A DNA stretch of 7,801 bases from Bacteroidota bacterium (GCA_021796135.1 JAJYOQ010000185.1:1-7801); one strand, 5' to 3'. Counted from the first letter of the stretch, positions 1 through 6,482 are shown. The notes: generated by a model not told the origin, from the sequence alone. Made by a program: numbers and translations.

Positions 1-75
1 GTTGGAAGGGAATCCTTCAACGATTGTTGTTAAAGCTTTTCCGTGTGATTCACCCGCGGTAAGAAATCTTATCAT
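1..75 (-). CDS. aroC: Chorismate synthase, N-terminal 25 codons (runs off left edge)
   Basis: The 25 residues encoded here begin MIRFLTAGESHGKALTTIVE and continue GFPSN. This matches the highly conserved chorismate synthase N terminus, whose signature is RxLTAGESHG followed by an EGxP motif; the His of ESHG is His11 here. The enzyme converts 5-enolpyruvylshikimate-3-phosphate to chorismate with reduced FMN, the last common step of aromatic amino acid synthesis in the cytoplasm. The ATG lies at 73-75 on the minus strand, with a weak AGG nine to eleven bases upstream. The gene lies downstream of degP in the same direction but behind a strong terminator (111-138), so it probably has its own promoter in the 30 bases between. 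The remaining roughly 330 residues lie outside the window. The family call is firm despite the short length. Confidence 0.9.
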   Translation of the reverse strand, partial: MIRFLTAGESHGKALTTIVEGFPSN

Positions 76-100
76 GAATTTACCTAAAATTATTTTAATG

Positions 101-108
101 CAAATATA
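101..108 (-). promoter_or_regulatory. Candidate -7 promoter element for aroC
   Basis: On the minus strand this reads TATATTTG, an exact match to the TAnnTTTG -7 element known for the primary sigma factor of Bacteroidota. It lies directly after the T-tract of the degP terminator and 25 bases before the aroC ATG, implying a leader of about 20 bases. No good TTG-type -33 element sits at the expected spacing, because the terminator hairpin occupies that position, so the call rests on one element and on context. Confidence 0.4.
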
Positions 109-110
109 AA

Positions 111-138
111 AAAAACGCCCGAATAACCGGGCGTTTTT
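111..138 (-). terminator. Intrinsic terminator of degP
   Basis: CGCCCG (116-121) pairs with CGGGCG (128-133) around a six-base loop. The stem is extended by A5 (111-115) pairing with T5 (134-138). In the minus-strand transcript the hairpin is followed by an uninterrupted run of eight U (108-115). It begins 20 bases after the degP stop. The same hairpin has five T on the other strand, so it could also stop plus-strand transcription. Confidence 0.9.
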
Positions 139-157
139 GGGAATTATTTATTCAGGA

Positions 158-1642
158 TTATTTGGGGATGTCTAATCCGACAAAACGACTATTGCCTTTG
201 GAATCCACAACCTTTAGCAATACAGCAGAACCTTTTTTACTATCTAATATTTTTTTGAATTGCTTGGCGTCATTGACTTTTTCTCTATTCGCTTCCACAA
301 TTACAACTCCCTGGAAAAGTCCTTGATCTTGCGCAGCGCCGTATTGATCTACATTAGTAATCATTACTCCATTGCCGATTTTATAATCGGTTTTTTCCTG
401 CGAAGTTAAATCTCTAACGGTTAGTCCAACGTTATCAAGTTTTGTTACCGATTTCTTTTCATTATCATTGCTCGAAGTATTATTATCCGATGCCGGTTTG
501 TTGCTGCTTTCCTCATCTTTTTCTTTTAAGACAACGTCTCTTTCAATGTCTTTTCCGTCACGGAAAAGAGAAAGATGGACAGTCGTTCCGGCAGTTTTTG
601 AAGCAATAATACTTTGAAGATCATTAGCTTTGTCAACATCTTTCCCATCGATCTTTAAGATTACGTCGCCTGGTTTAATGTCTACCTTAGAAGCGGCTCC
701 GCCGGGAACAATTCCTTGTATAATGACGCCCTGTGGTTTATCCATTCCTAAAGACTTAGCCATTGCATCGTCAACATCGCCAATTTCTACGCCAATATAG
801 CCCCTGTCAACTTTTCCATGTGCTATTAAATCTTTTGCGACAGATTTAACAATATTGATAGGGATAGCAAAACCATAACCGATAAAGCTATCGGTCCCGC
901 TTGTTGCGATAGCAGAATTCACACCAATGACTGCACCTGAAAGATCTACCAGGGCACCACCGCTGTTGCCAGGATTAATTACAGCATCTGTTTGGATGTA
1001 ATCTTCTACACCATATTTATTATTTATTAAACCTAATCGTCCTCTGCCAAGCGCACTGACAATACCGGCAGTGACTGTTGAGGTTAACATTAATGGATTT
1101 CCGATAGCCATTACCCATTGTCCGACTTTGAGATTGTCCGAATCACCGAGGTAAGCTGCCGGCAAATTATGAGCATCTATCTTTATAACAGCTAAATCTG
1201 TCAAAGGATCTGTGCCAACAACTTTTGCTGTATAATTTCTCTTATCAGATAGAGTTACCTTAACCGAAGTCGCATTTTTAACAACGTGATTGTTTGTTAC
1301 AATGTATCCGTCCGGGGATATTATAATTCCACTTCCCGAACCCTCTTCTTCTTTAGGCATATTCTGGAAAGGAAAGAAAAAGAAATTTCCATGTGGATTT
1401 TGTTCCGCCTTAGCAACAACGGTTATTTGGACAATTTCAGGAGTTACATTTTTTGCTACTTCAATAAATGCTTTACTGAATGACGAAGCATCGGCGTCAA
1501 GATTTACTGGTGCATTAGGAGCTCCAAGACTTATATCGGCATAACTTGGTCGCACTAAACTAAATCCGGACACTAAGATTGCACCGAATACAATCCCCAC
1601 AGCTATCAAAGCAATTGCACTCCAAAAGCTTTTAGATTTCAT
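158..1642 (-). CDS. degP: HtrA/Do-family periplasmic serine protease with two PDZ domains
   Basis: The 494-residue product is a membrane-anchored or secreted protease/chaperone that would degrade misfolded envelope proteins. Residues 7-30 form one hydrophobic N-terminal segment, either an uncleaved anchor or a signal peptide. The trypsin-like domain spans about 55-275 and has a complete catalytic triad: His119 in NNHVV, Asp149 in DPLTD and Ser227 in NPGNSGGAL. PDZ1 (about 280-372) carries the GYIGV entry and a KPGDVI core. A Ser/Asn/Glu/Lys-rich linker (374-400) leads to PDZ2 (about 402-492). Length and order fit the DegP/DegQ (Do) class. The ATG is supported by GGAG (1651-1654) eight bases upstream. 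It lies 74 bases after recO on the same strand and ends at the 111-138 terminator, so it is probably the last gene of the mtnA-recO-degP unit. No convincing promoter was seen in the gap. It could equally be named degQ or htrA. Confidence 0.96.
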   Translation of the reverse strand: MKSKSFWSAIALIAVGIVFGAILVSGFSLVRPSYADISLGAPNAPVNLDADASSFSKAFIEVAKNVTPEIVQITVVAKAEQNPHGNFFFFPFQNMPKEEEGSGSGIIISPDGYIVTNNHVVKNATSVKVTLSDKRNYTAKVVGTDPLTDLAVIKIDAHNLPAAYLGDSDNLKVGQWVMAIGNPLMLTSTVTAGIVSALGRGRLGLINNKYGVEDYIQTDAVINPGNSGGALVDLSGAVIGVNSAIATSGTDSFIGYGFAIPINIVKSVAKDLIAHGKVDRGYIGVEIGDVDDAMAKSLGMDKPQGVIIQGIVPGGAASKVDIKPGDVILKIDGKDVDKANDLQSIIASKTAGTTVHLSLFRDGKDIERDVVLKEKDEESSNKPASDNNTSSNDNEKKSVTKLDNVGLTVRDLTSQEKTDYKIGNGVMITNVDQYGAAQDQGLFQGVVIVEANREKVNDAKQFKKILDSKKGSAVLLKVVDSKGNSRFVGLDIPK

Positions 1643-1716
1643 TTTATTTTCTCCGTTTAAATTTTTTAATTATTAACTCTGCATTATTGCATTGGTAAAA
1701 ATCTTCAATTAACCTC

Positions 1717-2454
1717 TTAATTATAAATTTGTAATGATTGTATTCCTTTGAAATCAGGAACATGATACCTTAAATAATTTTCCAGGAATGAAATTGCTTT
1801 ATCCGCAAGTTTTTCTTTCACTTCAATTTTTTTTCTGCTTTTTAGACAATACAGGTAGTTAAAAAGTTCCGGTGTAAATATATAAGATTCCGCTTTTTCT
1901 TTCCTGCAGACGTGACACAAAATACCCGTCCCAAAATTAAATGAAACCCCTGCATCGGGTTCAATTGATCTACCGCATATTGAACATCTTTCCAGGGATA
2001 TTTCATATCCCAGTTCTTCAATGAAAAAAATAAAAAACCTCCCGAACAAAATATTCGGTTTTTCATCCGATGAATCTAATAGCTCCAGGATTCTAACAAT
2101 TCCATGAAAGAGCCTTGAGTTGGTTTCATGTTCAGCGGTTAATTTTTTTACGAGCTCAATAATCGCCTGAGAATATTTGAGCTTGTCAAAATCACTCTTC
2201 AGCTCCGTAAAATTTGAAAGCAAATCTGCACTTGAAATTATTTGAAGTTCACGTGTATCTTTTTTATAGAGTACTACTTGAAGATGATTTACCGGATCGG
2301 TTATTAACCCCAATTTAGATTTAGGGCTTCTTGCTCCTTTGACGATTGCAGAAATTTTCCCCAACTCTTTTGTATAAAGAGAAATGATATAACTTGTATC
2401 ACCGTAGTTTAGTTTGCTTAAAACTACGGCTTCGGTTTTTATTATTTCGCTCAT
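1717..2454 (-). CDS. recO: DNA repair protein RecO
   Basis: The 245-residue protein acts in RecFOR recombinational repair, where it helps displace SSB and load RecA on gapped DNA. The N-terminal OB-fold region (about 1-80) begins MSEIIKTEAVVLSKLNYGDT, typical of RecO, and includes the basic stretch KGARSPKSK at 39-47. A helical region follows, and a four-cysteine zinc site is intact: Cys157 and Cys160 (CSIC), Cys180 and Cys183 (CHVC). Length is normal for the family. The ATG overlaps the stop of mtnA by one base in a TAATG arrangement and there is no Shine-Dalgarno sequence just upstream, so translation is probably coupled to mtnA. No functional link between RecO and methionine salvage is known; the pairing looks like a housekeeping operon. 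Confidence 0.95.
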   Translation of the reverse strand: MSEIIKTEAVVLSKLNYGDTSYIISLYTKELGKISAIVKGARSPKSKLGLITDPVNHLQVVLYKKDTRELQIISSADLLSNFTELKSDFDKLKYSQAIIELVKKLTAEHETNSRLFHGIVRILELLDSSDEKPNILFGRFFIFFIEELGYEISLERCSICGRSIEPDAGVSFNFGTGILCHVCRKEKAESYIFTPELFNYLYCLKSRKKIEVKEKLADKAISFLENYLRYHVPDFKGIQSLQIYN

Positions 2455-3497
2455 TAAAGAAAATTGTATGGAAAAAGATGTACCGTTTCTTCTGTTATGA
2501 TCCCTGAAATTAAATGAGAAGGAGTCACATCAAAAGCTGGTGAAAAGGTCTCATAACTTGTGCGAGTTACAGGTAATCCATTAAAATTAATGATCTCAGT
2601 TTTATTTCTGAATTCAATTTGAATATCAGCTCCGGTAGGAATAGTTCGGTCAATTGTAGTGGTTGGTGCAGCGATGTAAAAAGGAATATTATGATAATTG
2701 CAGAGCACAGCAAGATTATAAGTTCCGATTTTATTAGCCGAATCACCATTAAGAGCAATTCTATCGGCTCCTGTTATAACCAGGTCAACTTTTCCCTGCT
2801 GCATAAGAACGGCAGCCATTGAATCAGTTTGAATGGCAAAAGGTATCCCGTTTTTCTCAAGCTCAAACGCTGTTAATCTTGAACCTTGCAGTAGTGGACG
2901 GGTTTCGTCCGCATAAACAAAATTTACCAATCCTATTTCAAATGCCTTTTTGATAACATTGAAAGCAGTGCCATTCCCACCGGTAGCAAACTTCCCCGTG
3001 TTACAATGCGTAAGTACGTTAGATTTTTTCAAAAATAATTTAGAACCGTTCTCACCTATCCTTTCACAAAAATTGATATCATTCTGATGAATTTCTTTTG
3101 CTTTAGATAAGACTACTTGATATAAATTTTGCGATCCTATATGGCTCTGAAAGACTTTTTTCATTTCTTGCAAGGCATAAAATAAATTTACTGCCGTAGG
3201 TCTTGTTTTTTCCAACCGTTTATAAGCTAAAGAAAATCTTTCAGCAGGATTTACGGTAGATAAATTTTTGAGCGAAAGCGCTAACCCATATGCTGCCGAA
3301 ATACCGATTGCCGGAGCCCCTCTTACTTCAAGCCTTTCTATTGCTTCAGCAATCCTTTCATAATCATCAGTTTCTACATAGACTTCATTTAAAGGAAGCT
3401 TTGTCTGATCGATAAAAATAAATTTATCATTTTCAAATTTGATAGAGAAATATGAATCTGGTTCAATTAAAGACATACTACCTTCTATTATTTTCAT
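2454..3497 (-). CDS. mtnA: S-methyl-5-thioribose-1-phosphate isomerase
   Basis: The 347-residue enzyme isomerises the aldose methylthioribose-1-phosphate to methylthioribulose-1-phosphate in the cytosolic methionine salvage pathway. It belongs to the eIF2B-alpha/MtnA fold. Family signatures appear in order: RGAPAIG at 59-65, THCNTG with the catalytic-type Cys165, ADETRPLLQGSRLTAFEL at about 196-213, GADRIALNGDSANKIGT with the acid Asp245 (243-259), and FDVTP near the C terminus (322-326). Cys165 and Asp245 together favour MtnA over eIF2B subunits, although ribose-1,5-bisphosphate isomerases are close relatives. The ATG at 3495-3497 has GGA nine bases upstream. An alternative start at Met8 also has an AGAAGG-like site in front, so the first seven residues are uncertain. 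No other salvage gene is visible. The stop overlaps the recO start. Confidence 0.94.
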   Translation of the reverse strand: MKIIEGSMSLIEPDSYFSIKFENDKFIFIDQTKLPLNEVYVETDDYERIAEAIERLEVRGAPAIGISAAYGLALSLKNLSTVNPAERFSLAYKRLEKTRPTAVNLFYALQEMKKVFQSHIGSQNLYQVVLSKAKEIHQNDINFCERIGENGSKLFLKKSNVLTHCNTGKFATGGNGTAFNVIKKAFEIGLVNFVYADETRPLLQGSRLTAFELEKNGIPFAIQTDSMAAVLMQQGKVDLVITGADRIALNGDSANKIGTYNLAVLCNYHNIPFYIAAPTTTIDRTIPTGADIQIEFRNKTEIINFNGLPVTRTSYETFSPAFDVTPSHLISGIITEETVHLFPYNFL

Positions 3498-3534
3498 TTC
3501 TGTCCAAAATAATTTTAGAGCTTATAATGACCTG

Positions 3535-3557
3535 CGAAATTATGCACTATGTGCATA
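3535..3557 (-). promoter_or_regulatory. Palindrome overlapping a candidate mtnA promoter
   Basis: TATGCAC and GTGCATA (3541-3547 and 3551-3557) form a perfect inverted repeat around TAT. On the minus strand the last TA of the palindrome starts TAATTTCG (3535-3542), which matches the TAnnTTTG -7 consensus at seven of eight positions. Transcription would start about 30 bases before the mtnA ATG. The overlap looks like an operator on a promoter, but no -33 element is clear and the site occurs once, so the role is inferred. Confidence 0.3.
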
Positions 3558-3577
3558 TTCTAGTCCCCTCTGAAGTT

Positions 3578-3609
3578 AACCTCCGAGGTTTTCCTAAACC
3601 TCGGAGGTT
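3578..3609. repeat. Perfect 14 bp inverted repeat of CCTC/GAGG type
   Basis: AACCTCCGAGGTTT (3578-3591) and AAACCTCGGAGGTT (3596-3609) pair perfectly over 14 bases around the loop TCCT. Each arm is itself nearly palindromic (CCTC-C-GAGG and CCTC-G-GAGG). The repeat lies between the FKBP stop and mtnA. On the minus strand, the sense strand of both neighbours, no U-run follows, so it is a poor intrinsic terminator. On the plus strand four T follow. It more likely belongs to a REP-like intergenic repeat family, like the palindromes at 5061-5209. Confidence 0.75.
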
Positions 3610-3655
3610 TTGTTCGACTCTATTATAAGATAAAATTACTCCATAAGCCTTAAAC

Positions 3656-3668
3656 GTCCCATAGGGAC
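3656..3668. repeat. Short GTCCC/GGGAC palindrome
   Basis: GTCCC (3656-3660) and GGGAC (3664-3668) form a five-base stem around ATA. It lies 33 bases after the FKBP stop codon and may be the remnant of another interspersed palindrome. It has no terminator-like T-run. Confidence 0.4.
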
Positions 3669-3700
3669 AACATCTAAAATCTTATTTTGGATAGATATAA

Positions 3701-4504
3701 TTATTTTTTATTCTCCTGACCAGCAGCTTTTAATTTCTGGATCATCAAGGTCGCATAAGAATTTTTAGGATTTAGCTTAGCTGACTTTTCAAAATTTTGC
3801 AGAGCTAAGTCTTTATCACCGTCAAGAAAATAAGATTCAGCTAAACTATTGTAAGCATTAGACGAGTTGGGGTAGGATTCGGCGTTAAGCTTGAAAATTT
3901 CAATTGCTTGTTTACCCATCTTAGCTGAAAGTAATCTCAATCCTAGATTGTTTAGTTCACCTTCGTTGAAATTAAATTGGTCTTTTTTTGTTTGATATAA
4001 ATGATGGTATTGTTTAACAGCGGCATCCATACCTTGGTCAAAAATAGTCTCCAGCAGAGTGTCTGCTATCGAAGGCTTCGGAGTATTAACACTTAAAAGT
4101 TCGACATCAAATATAAGGGTAGCGTTTGGAGGAATAACACCGCCTGCTCCTCTTTCACCATAAGCAAGCTGAGGAGGGATTATAAATCTAAATTTATCGC
4201 CGGTGTGCATTAAGGCGATACCTTCATCCCATCCCCGAATTACTTTTCCTTCACCAAGTATAAAGTCGAACGGAACGCCTCTTTTTATAGAGGAATCAAA
4301 AATGTTTCCGTCTGTAAGATAACCTGTGTAATTAACCTCAACCTGTTTACCCGCTTCAGCTTTTTCACCGGTTCCTTTGGTAATTACAATATATTTTAAT
4401 CCGCTTGCAGTTGTAATAGTATCCTTTACGGCAAGACTATCCTGCGCAAAAGAAGTAAACGATAAAAATAATACAACCCAAAACGAGCACAATAATGTTT
4501 TCAA
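3701..4504 (-). CDS. Secreted FKBP-type peptidyl-prolyl isomerase with C-terminal TPRs
   Basis: The 267-residue protein starts with a Sec signal peptide (about 1-20, MKTLLCSFWVVLFLSFTSFA, cleavage before QDS), so it should act in the periplasm as a folding catalyst. An FKBP domain spans about 32-138 and keeps the FKBP12 ligand-pocket residues at the equivalent places: Tyr59, Asp70, Phe79, Val88-Ile89, Trp92 (VIRGW), Tyr115 (LAYG) and Phe132. Residues 185-250 form about two tetratricopeptide repeats, suggesting a protein-binding tail. The start codon is TTG: AGAGG (4512-4516) lies seven bases upstream, an in-frame TAG lies 12 bases before it, and the next in-frame ATG is codon 99, too late for the signal peptide. 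Cys6 is not in a lipobox. It lies 203 bases upstream of mtnA on the same strand and may be a separate unit. Confidence 0.93.
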   Translation of the reverse strand: MKTLLCSFWVVLFLSFTSFAQDSLAVKDTITTASGLKYIVITKGTGEKAEAGKQVEVNYTGYLTDGNIFDSSIKRGVPFDFILGEGKVIRGWDEGIALMHTGDKFRFIIPPQLAYGERGAGGVIPPNATLIFDVELLSVNTPKPSIADTLLETIFDQGMDAAVKQYHHLYQTKKDQFNFNEGELNNLGLRLLSAKMGKQAIEIFKLNAESYPNSSNAYNSLAESYFLDGDKDLALQNFEKSAKLNPKNSYATLMIQKLKAAGQENKK

Positions 4505-4544
4505 ACTTAACCTCTAATTTTATTTTATTTTGAAATTTGACATT

Positions 4545-4552
4545 CAAAGATA
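4545..4552 (-). promoter_or_regulatory. Candidate -7 promoter element for the FKBP gene
   Basis: The minus strand reads TATCTTTG, an exact match to the Bacteroidota TAnnTTTG element, 40 bases before the TTG start codon. The predicted leader is about 35 bases and contains the AGAGG ribosome site. No clear -33 TTG is found at the usual spacing. Confidence 0.45.
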
Positions 4553-4759
4553 ATGAAAAATGGAAAAGTAGAAAGCATAAATCTTTAAGTCACTCCAACT
4601 TTTAACATAACTGTTCAAAATTAAAATTTGAAGCTTTAGTTATCAATTTTAATTTAAGAATAATTCTAATGATTCCTATCCAAAACTAAGTGAAATAATT
4701 AAATTTTCGGTAATATCCCACAATTACACAATTCCATCTGACGCTGCTCCCTTGTTCGA

Positions 4760-4857
4760 AGAAATCCCAAAAATAAAGTTGTCATTTCGACAACCGAAGG
4801 AGGGAGAAATCCCAAAATAAAGTTGTCATTTCGACGACCGAAGGGAGGAGAAATCCC
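4760..4857. repeat. 44-45 bp tandem repeat, about 2.2 copies, each with a hairpin
   Basis: AGAAATCCC recurs at 4760, 4805 and 4849. Between recurrences lie two near-identical units with AAAGTTGTCATTTCGAC followed by an ACCGAAGG-type segment. Each unit contains GTTGTC pairing with GACAAC (first unit, 4779-4795) or GACGAC (second unit, 4823-4839) around ATTTC. The single difference between stems replaces a T-A pair by a T-G wobble. The sequence type, with CATTTCGAC, CCGAAGG and GAGAAATCCC, resembles interspersed intergenic repeats of Bacteroidota genomes as I recall them; this could not be checked. Confidence 0.8.
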
Positions 4858-5060
4858 ATGTATAGCTTAATTACACTTATTGATCATTAAATATCTCACC
4901 TACCAGCAAGACCAATTAAAATAGAAAACCTATTTCCATTTTCTTTTTATAGTATCTCCTCCCCCGAACGACCTCAAATAAAAGTAGTCTGCTCCGTTTG
5001 CGGGATTAAAAAATTTTACGTAATGGAGCGTAAACAGAAAAAGCTATTTGAGTATTTATT

Positions 5061-5209
5061 TATCCTCTACGAGGATAGTTTATTTGTTGGATTAATTTGT
5101 TTCTACAATAATCAAACATCCACGATGTTTTTAGACCTCGTAGAGGTCAAATTATTGTAGGAAAAGGTTTATTCTACAGTGGCAAATCCTCGTAGAGGAT
5201 TAACAAATT
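5061..5209. repeat. Cluster of nested palindromes, REP-like or structured RNA
   Basis: Four perfect palindromes with three-base centres lie here: ATCCTC-TAC-GAGGAT (5062-5076), AAACATC-CAC-GATGTTT (5114-5130), GACCTC-GTA-GAGGTC (5134-5148) and AATCCTC-GTA-GAGGATT (5185-5201). Two longer-range stems enclose them. CTACAATAAT (5103-5112) pairs with ATTATTGTAG (5151-5160) and closes a three-way junction over the second and third palindromes. AATTTGTT (5094-5101) pairs with AACAAATT (5202-5209) and encloses all but the first. The first and fourth palindromes are reverse complements of each other across their 15-base cores. No transposase gene is adjacent in the window. Confidence 0.75.
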
Positions 5210-5283
5210 CCCCAGTATTTACGCTATTCTATTATAATATTATCCTCAATATTGTAATATAACAGATTCTTAAGTTGACGCCT

Positions 5284-5577
5284 ATGCGCGAAAGCAGGAA
5301 TCCATATATTCTAAATGTTGATGAACTTTTGGAAACCCCCTGCTTTCAACAAATCAAATCCTACAGCTTGATGGACCAAATTGCCCTTCGCAATTTTATA
5401 ATTAAGAACCATTACCGATCATTACGAAACAAACTATCCCTTGGTAATTCAGCATATAAACTATCTCAAGAATACCTTCTATCCGAATCAGCCATTAACA
5501 CCATCCTATTCCGCAAAGGCAATCGCAATCGCAAACCCATCACCTTCCCAAACTCAATTCATATTAAACTAGGCTAG
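5284..5577 (+). CDS. Small basic hypothetical protein with possible helix-turn-helix
   Basis: The reading frame from the ATG at 5284 encodes 97 residues, starting MRESRNPYILNVDELLETPC. I do not recognise a named family. The sequence looks like a real folded protein: an acidic helix (about 11-20), a helical middle (about 27-52), then AYKLSQEYLLSESAINTILF at 57-76, which has the spacing of a helix-turn-helix, and a Lys/Arg-rich tail (78-84). DNA binding is therefore possible but inferred. A TTG nine bases upstream is an alternative start. Neither start has a clear Shine-Dalgarno sequence, which is common in this group. The gene lies just right of the palindrome cluster. Its TAG stop at 5575-5577 directly abuts the TGA of the convergent pseudogene, with no room for a terminator. 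It could be a remnant of a mobile element or regulator. Confidence 0.55.
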   Translation: MRESRNPYILNVDELLETPCFQQIKSYSLMDQIALRNFIIKNHYRSLRNKLSLGNSAYKLSQEYLLSESAINTILFRKGNRNRKPITFPNSIHIKLG

Positions 5578-6385
5578 TCATTTTAATAAAACCATTTTCT
5601 TTGTTGAAATAAAATCACCCGCTTTTAATCTATAAAAATATATCCCGCTTGGCCACGACTCTCCATGCATAATCTTTTTATGTACTCCTGATGTCTGTAC
5701 CTCATTCACTAGTGTAACTATCTCTCTGCCAAGAATATCATAAATTTTTAATTGCACTAGTCCTGGTTTTGGTATTTGATATATTATTTCAGTTGATGGA
5801 TTAAATGGATTAAGAAAGTTTTGTTGAAGATCAAATTGGTTAGATACTATTTCCTTATCTTTTACTGCAGTAATAATTTTTTCGTATTGTCTGTATAATA
5901 TTGTAAAACCTTCGCCAGCTATTCAAACATACGGGAAGCCATCTTTAACACATACGCTAATATCATTTAAACTCTTTTTAGTATATGAAGCTAATACACT
6001 TGAATACGTAATTTCCCCCGTTCCGTTGAAATCGTATTCCATTAATACGCCACTTCTACCACACTCTAATGCCCTATATTCTCCAAAAACATTTGGTCCA
6101 AGGATTTTTACATCATTTGGCTGGCAGCCTTCTGGCTTAGTAATAAGTTGTGTCCCACTTATTATAAAAATTATCTAACCTTAATATATTTCCATCATAG
6201 GTTGCCTTAAGCATTATTGCCTCGCTAACTGGTAAAATTGCTTTGGCATCTGTTATAGTTAGCTCTTGCTGTTGCCAGCTATTTCCACCATCATTTGTAG
6301 AAATGAGAGTATTACTTGAATTTGGGTAAACAAATCCGGTTGTACTATTTATGAAATTTATTTGAGATAACCTTAAATTATTAAA

Positions 6386-6482
6386 GGGCACTTCTAAAAA
6401 CTATCTTTTATAAAAATTTAACGCAGAGAACGCAAAGAATACGCAACGTTCGCAGAGAATATTGCAGTTTTTAGAAGTGCCC
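6386..6482. mobile_element. 97 bp MITE-like element with 17 bp perfect terminal inverted repeats
   Basis: GGGCACTTCTAAAAACT (6386-6402) and its exact reverse complement (6466-6482) bound 63 internal bases. TAAA occurs immediately outside both ends (6382-6385 and 6483-6486), a four-base target duplication. Removing the element and one TAAA restores an open frame: minus-strand codons GAG CTA AAA GCT TAT TTT AAT AAT TTA AGG read WELKAYFNNLR through the junction. It encodes nothing, so it would need a transposase supplied in trans from an insertion sequence with similar ends; none is in the window. The family cannot be assigned from these data. Confidence 0.88.
6422..6460. repeat. CGCA tract inside the MITE, four units
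   Basis: CGCA recurs at 6422, 6431, 6442 and 6451, giving spacings of 9, 11 and 9 and so a 20-base period. The units are CGCAGAGAA, CGCAAAGAAT, CGCAACGTT and CGCAGAGAAT. Tracts of this CGCAGAGAA/CGCAAAGAA type recur between genes in Bacteroidota genomes as I recall, which suggests this is cargo captured by the element; this was not verified. Confidence 0.65.

Larger units (their letters stand above)
4505..5283. other. Gene-free region of about 780 bases, rich in repeats
   Basis: No credible coding frame is seen here. It holds the candidate FKBP promoter (4545-4552), an AT-only 11-base inverted repeat (4618-4628 with 4645-4655), a 44-45 bp tandem repeat (4760-4857) and a cluster of nested palindromes (5061-5209). 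Between the last two, 4860-5055 contains the related motifs GCTCCGTTTGCG and CGTAATGGAGCGTAAAC in opposite orientation (about 4990-5037), an imperfect hairpin of unknown meaning. The gap separates the minus-strand housekeeping genes from the accessory segment to the right. Confidence 0.7.

Noticed and set aside
1286..1544. Two plus-strand open frames opposite the protease gene
   Set aside because: They lie fully antisense to the HtrA catalytic domain, which is clearly coding on the minus strand.
1842..2066. Alternative minus-strand frame inside recO
   Set aside because: Overlaps the RecO zinc-site region in another frame and has no family features.
2567..2822. Open frames on both strands inside mtnA
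   Set aside because: Shadows of the conserved MtnA catalytic region.
3578..3609. Intrinsic terminator for the FKBP gene
   Set aside because: No U-run follows the hairpin in the minus-strand transcript and it starts over 90 bases after the stop codon; a repeat origin is more likely.
3498..3700. SAM-type riboswitch upstream of mtnA
   Set aside because: The leader contains simple palindromes but no multi-helix arrangement or conserved core resembling known SAM riboswitches.
4760..4857. CRISPR array
   Set aside because: The units are directly adjacent with no unique spacers, only about two copies exist, and no cas gene is present.
5233..5238. TATAAT as a promoter for the small plus-strand gene
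   Set aside because: No -35 element at 16-18 bases and the motif is expected by chance in DNA this AT-rich; this group mostly uses TAnnTTTG elements.
5275..5283. TTG start for the small plus-strand gene
   Set aside because: An ATG lies only three codons downstream and there is no Shine-Dalgarno sequence favouring TTG, so the ATG at 5284 was preferred.
5923..5925. UGA as a reassigned sense codon
   Set aside because: Tryptophan is encoded by TGG in the intact genes (for example codon 7 of the protease), and this gene also carries a frameshift and an insertion, so plain decay explains the TGA.
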